Source of the DNA: Frankiaceae bacterium
Lineage (GTDB): Bacteria; Actinomycetota; Actinomycetes; Mycobacteriales; SCTD01
Length of the DNA: 5,128 nucleotides
Assembly (NCBI GenBank): GCA_947479995.1
Contig: CANKBT010000249.1
Span: forward strand, 1 to 5,128
Reading direction: 5' to 3'
Made by a program: the position numbers and the translations under genes
The notes under the pieces: model-generated
Databases searched by the model: none
The model's input: only the letters and a program-made list of their open reading frames with translations
What the model was told of the DNA's origin: nothing
Part shown: one piece after another, positions 1 to 5,128 of the stretch
Position numbering within the stretch: position 1 is the first letter of the stretch
Layout: the number at the start of each line of letters is the position of its first letter

Positions 1-255
1 GCCCCCGCGGTTGTCCTCGGCGGTCTGCAGGCCGCGGGCGGCGCGCACGACCTCCTCCTGCGACGGCGACTCGGTCGGCGCGTCGACGTCGGGCAGCGAG
101 GGCAGCAGCGAGGCGGACAGCGTGCCGATCCAGGTGCAGCTGCCGGAGACCGTGCCGATCTCGTAGAGGTCGCCGCTCCTGCGCAGCAGGTAGTCGCCGT
201 CCTGCGCGCCGGGCGCGGTGTCGGTGCCGTCAGGGACCAGCCAGGCAGTCGTCAT
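1..255 (-). CDS. Unrecognised protein, 5' part of gene (C-terminus outside window)
   Basis: I do not recognise this protein. An open frame starts at ATG (255–253) and continues without a stop for 85 codons to the window edge. An in-frame TAG lies four codons upstream, so this ATG or a later start must be used. Codon third positions are nearly all G or C, as in the neighbouring genes, which supports real coding. The visible part begins MTTAWLVPDG, has no signal peptide or membrane segment, and includes a stretch DGDYLLRRSGDLYEIGTV followed by a mildly hydrophobic part (WIGTLSASLLPSLP) and then an acidic, polar segment. It looks like a soluble cytoplasmic protein. Only 37 nt separate it from the beta-lactamase stop, with no clear promoter or terminator between them, so it may share that transcript. 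The ribosome binding site is weak (GGGT/GCGGG upstream). Function unknown. Confidence 0.6.
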   Translation of the reverse strand, partial: MTTAWLVPDGTDTAPGAQDGDYLLRRSGDLYEIGTVSGSCTWIGTLSASLLPSLPDVDAPTESPSQEEVVRAARGLQTAEDNRGG

Positions 256-292
256 GACCCGCGCCTACCCCGTGTCCGGCCGCGTCACCCCG

Positions 293-1231
293 TCAGCCCG
301 CCAGCCCCGCGACGACCAGCCGCGTCGCGTCCGCGACGAGCGCGTCGCTCGGGGCGGCGTCGCGGGCCGCGCGCGACGTCATCACCGCGACGACCAGCGG
401 CGCGCGCCCCGGCGGGCGCACCACCGCCAGGTCGTTGCGGGTGCCGTGCGCGGCCGTGCCGCTGCGGTCGCCGACCGCCCAGCCGTCCGGCACGCCGGCC
501 CGCACCAGGGCCAGGCCGGTGCGGCTGTCGGCGAGCCAGCGCTCGAGCAGCGCCGCGTCGCCGCGCGCGAGGCCGCCGTCGAGCAGGTAGGCCCGCAGGC
601 TCGTGGCCAGCGCGCGCGGCGTGCTGGTGTCGCGCACGTCGCCGGGCACCGCCTCGTTGAGCGCCGGCTCCGTGCGCGCGGGCTCGGTGACGCCGTCGCC
701 GAGCGCGCGCAGCGCCGCCGCGAAGCCCGCCGGCCCGCCGAGCGCGTCGAGCAGCCGGTTGGCCGCACCGTTGTCGCTCTCCACGACCGCGGCCCGCGCC
801 AGCTCGCGCAGCGGCAGGCTGCCGCCGGCCGCGGGGCCGGTGACCGGCGAGGGCGGCACCGGCTCGCCGACCGGCACCGGGCGGTCGAGCTCGGCGTCGG
901 TCGTCGCGGCCAGCACCGCTGCGGCCGACAGCGCCTTGTGCGTGCTGGCGTACGCGAAGCGCTCGTCGGCGCGGTGCGCGACGACGCGGCCGGTCGCGGT
1001 GTCGACGGCGAAGACGCCGAGCCGCGCGTCGAAGCGCTCCTCGAGCGCGGCGAAGGCGGCGGCCGGCACCGGGGCGGCCGCGGGCGTGACCGGCGTGATC
1101 GGCGTGACCGGCGTGACCGGCGTCGACGTCGGGGCGCTCGCGGGCGACCCGCCGCAGCCGGCGAGCAGCGCCAGGCCGACCAGCAGGGCGACCAGCGGGC
1201 CGGGCAGCCGCCTAGAGCACGACGAGGTCAT
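293..1231 (-). CDS. bla: Class A beta-lactamase, predicted lipoprotein
   Basis: Serine beta-lactamase, 312 aa, expected to hydrolyse penicillin-type beta-lactams on the outer face of the membrane. Residues 1–25 form a lipoprotein signal (Arg7-Arg8, hydrophobic 13–24, lipobox LAGC with Cys26 as the lipidated residue). A Pro/Thr/Ala-rich linker (about 29–58) precedes the catalytic domain (about 59–312). The class A boxes are all present: S96-T-H-K99 (Ambler 70–73), S152-D-N154 (130–132), E188-P-A-L-N192 (general base Glu166 and Asn170), and R256-S-G258 at the KTG position, followed by G-T-R265-N-D, where Arg265 matches Arg244. Lys234 is thus replaced by Arg, a change known in carbenicillin-hydrolysing CARB/PSE enzymes and compatible with activity. 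The ATG at 1231 lies inside the end of proB (20-bp overlap). No strong Shine-Dalgarno is seen, so translational coupling to proB is likely. A penicillin-binding DD-peptidase is less likely because the Glu166 box is intact. Actual substrate range cannot be read from sequence. Confidence 0.93.
   Translation of the reverse strand: MTSSCSRRLPGPLVALLVGLALLAGCGGSPASAPTSTPVTPVTPITPVTPAAAPVPAAAFAALEERFDARLGVFAVDTATGRVVAHRADERFAYASTHKALSAAAVLAATTDAELDRPVPVGEPVPPSPVTGPAAGGSLPLRELARAAVVESDNGAANRLLDALGGPAGFAAALRALGDGVTEPARTEPALNEAVPGDVRDTSTPRALATSLRAYLLDGGLARGDAALLERWLADSRTGLALVRAGVPDGWAVGDRSGTAAHGTRNDLAVVRPPGRAPLVVAVMTSRAARDAAPSDALVADATRLVVAGLAG
1083..1118 (-). repeat. 9-bp tandem repeat coding the Thr-Pro linker of the beta-lactamase
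   Basis: Four consecutive 9-base units, GGCGTGACC on the plus strand, with one C-to-T change in the second unit and a degenerate fifth unit (GGCGTCGAC, 1119–1127). They encode a repeated three-residue Pro-Val/Ile-Thr pattern (PVTPVTPITPVT) between the lipid-anchored Cys26 and the catalytic domain. Such a stretch probably serves as a flexible spacer through the cell wall. In-frame unit gain or loss by slippage would change only linker length. Confidence 0.85.
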
Positions 1232-2291
1232 CGCGGTGCACCAGCTCGCGGATGCCGAGCTCCCGCGTGGAGCGGCCGAGCAGCGCGGGCAGCTCGACCG
1301 CGTCGTACGCCACCAGGCCGCGCGCCACGGCCGCGCCGTCGGGCCCGCAGAGCTCGACGGGGTCGCCGGCGACGAACTCGCCCTCGGCGCCGGTGACGCC
1401 GGCCGGCAGCAGCGAGGAGCCGCGCTCGACGACGGCGCGCACGGCTCCGGCGTCGAGCAGCAGCCGGCCGGTGGGGGTCGACGCGTGCGCGAGCCACAGC
1501 AGGCGGGTGCGCCGGCGGGTGCCGGTCGCGGCGAAGCACGTGCCGGTGCGGCCCTGCAGCACCTCGGCCACGGCCGACGCCGCCCCGAGCAGCACGGGCA
1601 CGCCGGCCGCGGCCGCGATGCCGGCGGCGTCGACCTTGCTCGCCATGCCGCCGCTGCCGAGGCCGGCCGCGCCGGTGCCGCCAGCCCGCACCCCGGCCAG
1701 GTCGGCCGGCCCGCGCACCTCGGCGACGAGGCGCGAGCCGGGACGCGCGGGGTCGCCGTCGTAGAGCCCGTCGACGTCGGACAGCAGCACGAGCGCGTCG
1801 GCGCGCACCACGTGGGCGACGAGCGCGGCCAGCCGGTCGTTGTCGCCGAAGCGGATCTCGGCGGTGGCGACGGCGTCGTTCTCGTTGACGACCGGCACGA
1901 CGCCGAGCGCGAGCAGGCGGTCGAAGGTCGTCGCGGCGTTGCGGTAGTGCGACCGCCGGTCGAGGTCGTCGGCGGTGAGCAGCACCTGCCCGACGGTGCG
2001 GCCGTGCCGGCCGAACGCCGCCGCGTAGTGCTGCACGAGCTGCGACTGCCCGACGCTGGCCGCGGCCTGCTGGGTGGCGAGGTCCTTCGGGCGGCGGTCG
2101 AGGCCGAGGGGCGCGAGGCCCGCGGCGATGGCGCCCGACGACACGAGCACCAGCTCCCCGTCGCGCGCCGCGAGCGCGTCGACGAGGGCGGTGAGGCGGT
2201 CGGGGTCGAGCCCGCCGCCGGCGGTCGTCAGGGAGGAGGAGCCGACCTTGACGACGACGCGGCGCGCGGTGCGCACCGCCTCGCGAGTCAC
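1212..2291 (-). CDS. proB: Glutamate 5-kinase with C-terminal PUA domain
   Basis: Catalyses ATP-dependent phosphorylation of glutamate to glutamyl 5-phosphate, the first committed step of proline synthesis, in the cytoplasm. It has 359 aa, close to the 367 of E. coli ProB. The amino-acid kinase domain (about 9–255) shows KVGSSS with Lys15, LVSSGAIAAG (49–58), NENDA (136–140), FGDND (148–152), LLSDVDGLYDGDP (169–181) and GMASK with Lys219. These match the ATP and glutamate binding residues and the feedback-inhibition region of the family. A PUA domain follows (about 274–359). The start is GTG at 2291: its GTGA overlaps the obg stop TGA, and GGAGGGG lies just upstream inside obg. A longer frame extending upstream through obg is only a shadow. 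The partner gene proA is not directly downstream; the beta-lactamase gene is. ProA must be encoded elsewhere for the pathway to work. Confidence 0.96.
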   Translation of the reverse strand: MTREAVRTARRVVVKVGSSSLTTAGGGLDPDRLTALVDALAARDGELVLVSSGAIAAGLAPLGLDRRPKDLATQQAAASVGQSQLVQHYAAAFGRHGRTVGQVLLTADDLDRRSHYRNAATTFDRLLALGVVPVVNENDAVATAEIRFGDNDRLAALVAHVVRADALVLLSDVDGLYDGDPARPGSRLVAEVRGPADLAGVRAGGTGAAGLGSGGMASKVDAAGIAAAAGVPVLLGAASAVAEVLQGRTGTCFAATGTRRRTRLLWLAHASTPTGRLLLDAGAVRAVVERGSSLLPAGVTGAEGEFVAGDPVELCGPDGAAVARGLVAYDAVELPALLGRSTRELGIRELVHRDDLVVL

Positions 2292-3709
2292 GACCCCTCC
2301 AGGTCCAGCCCCAGCCGCTCGGCCCGGCGGACGTCCTTGAGGCGGCGGCGCTCGTCGGCGCGCACGCGGGAGTCGTCGAGCAGCCGCTCGTCGGTGCCGC
2401 GCAGGGTTGCGACGAACTCCTCGGCGTCGGTCGGGTGCCAGTCGAAGCCGACGTCGCCGATGACGACCCAGGCGCCGGGCTCGGCTCCCGCCGCGGCCAG
2501 CGCCTTCTCCACGCCGAGGCGGGCGAGCCGGTCGGCGAGGTAGCCGACGGCCTCGTCGTTGCCGAAGTCGGTCTGCTGCACCCACCGCTCGGGCTTGCTG
2601 CCGCGCACGACGTAGCCCTCGGAGGTGGTGGCCACCGTGAAGCCCGCGTCGTCGACGGCGGTCGGCCGCAGCACGATGCGGGTCGCCTCCTCGACGGGCC
2701 GCGCGGCGCGGTCGGCGGCGACGACGCGCGCCATGGCGAACGTCAGCTCGCGCAGGCCCTCGCGGGTCGCGGCGCTCACCGGGAAGACCTCGTGGCCGCG
2801 CGCCTCGAGGTCGGCGCGCACGATCTCGGCGAGGTCGCGCGCGTCGGGCACGTCGACCTTGTTGAGCACGACGAGGCGCGGCCGGTCGGCGAGGTCGCTC
2901 TTGTACGCCGCCAGCTCGTTCTCGATGACGTCGAGGTCGGTCGCGGGGTCGCGCCCGGGCTCGAAGGTCGCGCAGTCGACGACGTGCACCAGCACGGCGC
3001 ATCGCTCGACGTGGCGCAGGAACTCCAGGCCGAGGCCCTTGCCCTGCGAGGCGCCCGGGATGAGCCCGGGCACGTCGGCGACGGTGAAGACCGTGCCGCC
3101 CGCCTCGACGACGCCCAGGTTCGGCACCAGCGTCGTGAAGGGGTAGTCGGCGATCTTGGGCCGGGCCGCCGACACCGCGGCGATGAGGCTCGACTTGCCG
3201 GCGCTCGGGAAGCCGACCAGCGCCACGTCGGCGACGCTCTTGAGCTCCAGCACGACGTCGCGCTGCTCGCCCGGCTCGCCGAGCAGGGCGAACCCCGGCG
3301 CCTTGCGCTTCGTGGTGGCCAGGCTGGCGTTGCCCAGGCCACCGCGACCGCCGCGCGCGACGACGAAGCGGGTGCCCTCGCCGACCAGGTCGGCCAGCTC
3401 GTTGCCGTCCGCGTCGTAGACGACCGTGCCGTCCGGCACCGGCAGCTCGACGGAGGCGCCGTTGGCGCCGTTGCGCATGTCGCCCATGCCGGGCTTGCCG
3501 CTGCCGGCCTTCTGGTGCGGGTGGAAGTGGAAGTCGAGCAGCGTCGTGGTGTCGTGCGAGACCACCAGGGTGACGTCGCCGCCGTGGCCGCCGTCGGCGC
3601 CGTCGGGCCCGCCGAGCGGCTTGAACTTCTCCTTGTGCACCGAGGCGCAGCCGTGCCCGCCGTCGCCGGCGGCGACGTGCAGCACGACGCGGTCGACGAA
3701 CGTGGTCAT
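2288..3709 (-). CDS. obg: Obg/CgtA family ribosome-assembly GTPase
   Basis: Essential-type GTPase that binds the 50S subunit late in its maturation and links ribosome assembly to growth and stress state. It has 473 aa. The glycine-rich Obg fold covers about 1–158 (starting MTTFVDRVVLHVAAGDGGHG, with many Gly). The G domain covers about 159–335: G1 GFPSAGKS (166–173), switch I Thr192/Thr193 in DYPFTT, G3 DVPG (212–215), G4 NKVD (283–286) and G5 SAA (312–314). An OCT domain follows (about 345–426, including FTVATTSEGYVVRGS), then a charged Arg-rich tail, as in actinobacterial Obg proteins. The ATG at 3709 is preceded by GGAG and AGGA sequences and gives the standard N-terminus. It lies downstream of rpmA across an 82-nt spacer with a strong hairpin and overlaps proB by 4 bp, which suggests coupled translation with proB. 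Confidence 0.98.
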   Translation of the reverse strand: MTTFVDRVVLHVAAGDGGHGCASVHKEKFKPLGGPDGADGGHGGDVTLVVSHDTTTLLDFHFHPHQKAGSGKPGMGDMRNGANGASVELPVPDGTVVYDADGNELADLVGEGTRFVVARGGRGGLGNASLATTKRKAPGFALLGEPGEQRDVVLELKSVADVALVGFPSAGKSSLIAAVSAARPKIADYPFTTLVPNLGVVEAGGTVFTVADVPGLIPGASQGKGLGLEFLRHVERCAVLVHVVDCATFEPGRDPATDLDVIENELAAYKSDLADRPRLVVLNKVDVPDARDLAEIVRADLEARGHEVFPVSAATREGLRELTFAMARVVAADRAARPVEEATRIVLRPTAVDDAGFTVATTSEGYVVRGSKPERWVQQTDFGNDEAVGYLADRLARLGVEKALAAAGAEPGAWVVIGDVGFDWHPTDAEEFVATLRGTDERLLDDSRVRADERRRLKDVRRAERLGLDLEGS

Positions 3710-3724
3710 GGGTCCTGCTCTCCG

Positions 3725-3775
3725 TGTGAAGCACGCAGGGCGGGCCCGGCAGCAGCCGGACCCGCCCTGTGAAGC
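3725..3775. repeat. 8-bp direct repeat TGTGAAGC flanking the rpmA–obg hairpin
   Basis: TGTGAAGC occurs at 3725–3732 and again at 3768–3775, 43 bp apart. The second copy overlaps the last two bases of the hairpin stem. The arrangement resembles a small palindromic insertion with duplicated ends, but the same bases could arise by chance or be part of the RNA element. Confidence 0.5.
3736..3769 (-). terminator. Strong hairpin between rpmA and obg (attenuator or partial terminator)
   Basis: Arms 3736–3750 and 3755–3769 pair over 15 bp around a 4-nt loop. The only non-Watson-Crick position (3745/3760) is G·U in the minus-strand transcript but a C·A mismatch on the plus strand, which favours a role in the RNA made from this operon. 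It starts 22 nt after the rpmA stop and ends 26 nt before the obg ATG. No U-run follows, so termination may be partial, or the structure may instead stabilise or punctuate the mRNA. GC-rich hairpins without a U-tract are common after actinobacterial genes. No alternative obg promoter is evident in the spacer. Confidence 0.65.
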
Positions 3776-3791
3776 GCGTGGTGGGGGTCGG

Positions 3792-4046
3792 CTAGCCGAC
3801 CGGCACGATGTTGACGGTCTTGCGACCGCGCTTGAGGCCGAACTGCACGGCGCCCGGCGCGAGCGCGAACAGCGTGTCGTCCTTGCCGCGGCCGACCTGG
3901 TCGCCGGGGTGGAAGTGGGTGCCGCGCTGGCGGACGATGATCTCGCCGCTCTTGACGACCTGGCCGCCGAAGCGCTTGACGCCGAGGTACTGCGCGTTGG
4001 AGTCGCGGCCGTTGCGCGAGGAGCTCGCGCCCTTCTTGTGAGCCAT
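3792..4046 (-). CDS. rpmA: Large ribosomal subunit protein L27 (bL27)
   Basis: Component of the 50S subunit; the N-terminus of the family reaches the peptidyl transferase centre and contacts tRNA. It has 84 aa, full length for the family. It begins MAHKKGASSSRNGRDS, typical of species whose L27 needs no N-terminal processing beyond Met removal (no Firmicutes-type cleavable extension). The family signature is visible as GEIIVRQRGTHFHPG at 34–48. The ATG at 4046 lies 4 nt after the rplU stop, with GGGGA in the end of rplU as a possible ribosome binding site, so the two genes form one translational unit. The stop is TAG. Confidence 0.98.
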   Translation of the reverse strand: MAHKKGASSSRNGRDSNAQYLGVKRFGGQVVKSGEIIVRQRGTHFHPGDQVGRGKDDTLFALAPGAVQFGLKRGRKTVNIVPVG

Positions 4047-4050
4047 CTCG

Positions 4051-4365
4051 CTACTTCCCCGTCTCGATGCCGGTGACCTTGACCTGCGTGAGCGACTGGC
4101 GGTGGCCCTGGCGCTTCTTGTAGCCGGTCTTGTTCTTGTACTTCATGATGCGGATCTTCGGGCCGCGGGTGTGCGCCACGACCTCGGCGCTCACCGTGAC
4201 CTTGGCCAGCGCGTCGGCGTCGGTGGTGACGGCGGCGCCGTCGACGACGAGCAGCGCCGGCAGCGTGAGCGAGGAGCCCGCCGCGCCGAGGACCTTCTCG
4301 ACCTCGACGACGTCACCGACGGCGACCTTGTGCTGCTTGCCGCCGGTCTTGACGATGGCGTACAC
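4051..4365 (-). CDS. rplU: Large ribosomal subunit protein L21 (bL21)
   Basis: Binds 23S rRNA in the 50S subunit. It has 104 aa, the usual length. It begins with the family N-terminus MYAIVKTGGKQHKV and carries the basic C-terminal region KIRIMKYKNKTGYKKRQGHRQ-type segment (about 70–90), with GHRQ at 87–90 as in the L21 signature. The start codon is GTG at 4365, with AGGAG placed 6 nt upstream. It is the first gene of the ribosomal pair and follows a candidate promoter and a structured leader. Stop TAG, then rpmA after 4 nt. Confidence 0.98.
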   Translation of the reverse strand: MYAIVKTGGKQHKVAVGDVVEVEKVLGAAGSSLTLPALLVVDGAAVTTDADALAKVTVSAEVVAHTRGPKIRIMKYKNKTGYKKRQGHRQSLTQVKVTGIETGK

Positions 4366-4391
4366 GGAGAGCTCCTGACTGCGGTACGGGG

Positions 4392-4414
4392 GTCCGGCGC
4401 GAGGCGCGCGGGAC
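4392..4414 (-). promoter_or_regulatory. rplU: Leader hairpin upstream of rplU
   Basis: GTCC at one end pairs with GGAC at the other, then after one C·C mismatch GCGCG pairs with CGCGC around a 3-nt loop. It sits about 15 nt upstream of the rplU Shine-Dalgarno in the predicted 5' leader. It could be part of a ribosomal-protein autoregulatory leader, but short GC stems occur often by chance in such DNA. Confidence 0.35.
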
Positions 4415-4440
4415 GGGCGGCGTGGCAGCCGCGACCCCGA

Positions 4441-4469
4441 AGACTACCGGACGGCCCCGGGAGCGTCGA
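4441..4469 (-). promoter_or_regulatory. rplU: Candidate promoter of the rplU–rpmA operon
   Basis: Reading on the minus strand, TCGACG (4469–4464) resembles a -35 box (4 of 6 to TTGACA). It is followed by a 17-nt spacer and TAGTCT (4446–4441), which fits the actinobacterial -10 pattern TANNNT. The transcript would start near 4434 and have a leader of about 70 nt. The -35 box lies inside the hairpin that ends the upstream gene. Inferred from pattern only. Confidence 0.45.
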
Positions 4470-4484
4470 ACGACCGCTCCCGGG
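4456..4484 (-). terminator. Hairpin terminator after the RNase E/G-like gene
   Basis: A perfect 10-bp inverted repeat (arms 4456–4465 and 4475–4484, CGCTCCCGGG type) with a 9-nt loop, extendable by three pairs beyond one mismatch. It begins 8 nt after the TGA stop at 4493. Downstream there is only a weak T-rich stretch (GTAGTCTTCG), as is common for GC-rich actinobacterial terminators. It separates the upstream gene from the ribosomal operon. Confidence 0.65.
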
Positions 4485-4492
4485 CCCGCGGC

Positions 4493-5128
4493 TCAGCCCG
4501 AGGTGGCCCGGCGGCGCCGGCGGGGCGCGGGGGCGGGGGGCGGCTCGACCGCCGCGTCCGCCGGTGCGTCCGGGGCGTCGGCGGGGGCGTCGTCCGGGGC
4601 GTTGAGGCCCGGCACGACGGCGACGACCGGCTGGTCCTCGAGGTCGGCGGACGGCTGCTCGGCGAGGTCGGGCAGGGCGTCCGGCGACGGGGCGTCCGGC
4701 GACGGGGCGTCCGGCGACGGGGCGCCGGCCCGGCCCGCACCGGCCTCCGCGTCGGCGACGGCCTCGGCGACCGGGTCGTCGCCGAGCGCGGCCTCGGTGA
4801 CCGGGGCGCCGGAGACCAGGTCGGCGGCGGGCACCTCGCCCTCGGCGCCGCTCGGGGCCGCCGTGGCGGCGGCCGAGATGGCCGCCTCGCTGACGTCGGG
4901 CGCTGCGCCGGCGGTGCGGCCCGCGCGGCGGCGGCCGCCGCGGGAGCGCGACGGCCGGGCGGGCGCGTCCTCGACGACCGGGCCGGCCTGCAGGGCCGCG
5001 CCCTCGGCGCCGTCGACGACCGGCTCGGCGGCCTCGTCCGGCGCGGCGGGTGCGGGCGCCAGGTCGTGCGCGTGCGCGTCGTGGGCAGAGCCGTCGTGGT
5101 CCGCGTGGTCGTGCTCGTCGTCGCCGCC
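4493..5128 (-). CDS. rne: Ribonuclease E/G, C-terminal tail only (5' part outside window)
   Basis: Open from the window edge to TGA at 4495–4493, giving the last 211 residues of a larger protein. No catalytic domain is visible. The segment is disordered in character and very rich in Ala, Pro, Asp and Glu. It has a His/Asp-rich part at its start (DDEHDHADHDGSAHDAHAHD), an Arg-rich patch about 70–80 residues in (RSRGGRRRAGR), a threefold APSPD repeat, and an Arg cluster at the very end (PRRRRRATSG). Actinobacterial RNase E proteins usually have long Ala/Pro/acidic extensions ending in such Arg clusters, and rne lies directly upstream of rplU–rpmA–obg in this phylum. The assignment thus rests on position and composition, not on domain motifs. 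RNase E processes and degrades mRNA and matures rRNA in the cytoplasm; tails of this type bind RNA or partner proteins. An internal GTG at 4834 is not the true start, since the frame is open and codon-biased above it. Confidence 0.78.
   Translation of the reverse strand, partial: GGDDEHDHADHDGSAHDAHAHDLAPAPAAPDEAAEPVVDGAEGAALQAGPVVEDAPARPSRSRGGRRRAGRTAGAAPDVSEAAISAAATAAPSGAEGEVPAADLVSGAPVTEAALGDDPVAEAVADAEAGAGRAGAPSPDAPSPDAPSPDALPDLAEQPSADLEDQPVVAVVPGLNAPDDAPADAPDAPADAAVEPPPAPAPRRRRRATSG
4677..4721 (-). repeat. 15-bp perfect tandem repeat, three copies, in the RNase E-like tail
   Basis: Three identical consecutive copies of a 15-base unit (plus strand GCGTCCGGCGACGGG) encode (Ala-Pro-Ser-Pro-Asp)x3 on the minus strand. 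The lack of any base difference between copies suggests recent expansion by slippage or unequal exchange. The reading frame is preserved. Confidence 0.9.

Noticed and set aside
256..292. Possible terminator or promoter between the beta-lactamase and the next gene.
   Set aside because: No convincing stem-loop or TANNNT box at a proper distance is visible in these 37 nt.
454..480. Loss of the canonical KTG lysine as a sign of a decayed beta-lactamase.
   Set aside because: Arg at this position is known in active CARB/PSE enzymes, all other catalytic residues are intact, and the frame is complete.
218..2543. Long plus-strand open frames (392 and 646 codons) opposite the beta-lactamase and proB genes.
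   Set aside because: Their Arg/Ala/Gly-rich composition matches no family, and they lie antisense to genes with clear motifs. High GC makes stops rare in all frames.
1212..3734. An 840-codon minus-strand frame that joins a long Arg-rich stretch to ProB, which could be taken for a fusion protein.
   Set aside because: The upstream two thirds are the out-of-frame shadow of obg, whose own frame carries all G motifs. ProB starts cleanly at GTG 2291 with a ribosome binding site and a GTGA overlap.
2435..3772. A 445-codon plus-strand frame antisense to obg.
   Set aside because: Same composition artefact; Obg on the minus strand is certain, and the antisense product has no recognisable domain.
4677..4721. 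Tandem repeats as a possible CRISPR array.
   Set aside because: The 15-bp units abut without spacers, lie in a coding frame and encode a five-residue peptide repeat.

Overview
The window reads as chromosomal DNA from a very GC-rich actinobacterium (Actinomycetota). Codon third positions are almost all G or C, GTG starts are used, and the order RNase E – rplU – rpmA – obg – proB is the classical arrangement in this phylum. I cannot fix the genus from the sequence. All supported genes lie on the minus strand, so transcription runs from high to low coordinates. The long plus-strand frames are by-products of the base composition.

Layout in the direction of transcription. (1) 5128–4493: the low-complexity C-terminal tail of a protein that is very probably ribonuclease E/G, cut by the window edge. 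It is followed at once by a strong hairpin (4456–4484) that looks like its terminator. (2) 4469–4366: a short intergenic region with a candidate promoter for the ribosomal operon, its -35 box lying in the terminator hairpin, and a GC-rich leader hairpin. (3) 4365–3792: rplU (L21) and rpmA (L27), 4 nt apart. (4) 3791–3710: an 82-nt spacer dominated by a 15-bp hairpin flanked by an 8-bp direct repeat. (5) 3709–1212: obg (ribosome-assembly GTPase) and proB (glutamate 5-kinase with PUA domain), sharing a 4-bp GTGA stop/start overlap. (6) 1231–293: a class A beta-lactamase lipoprotein gene whose first 20 bases overlap the end of proB. (7) 255–1: the 5' part of an unrecognised gene that runs off the window.

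The first five genes are housekeeping: RNA processing, large ribosomal subunit proteins, 50S maturation, and the first step of proline synthesis. The less ordinary part is the downstream end. A secreted, lipid-anchored beta-lactamase takes the place directly after proB where proA is often found in actinobacteria, and its overlap with proB suggests translational coupling. I found no mobile element, CRISPR array, tRNA or rRNA, and no evidence of a new multi-gene system. The observations listed concern regulatory hairpins, the beta-lactamase placement and its active-site variant, and low-complexity repeats.
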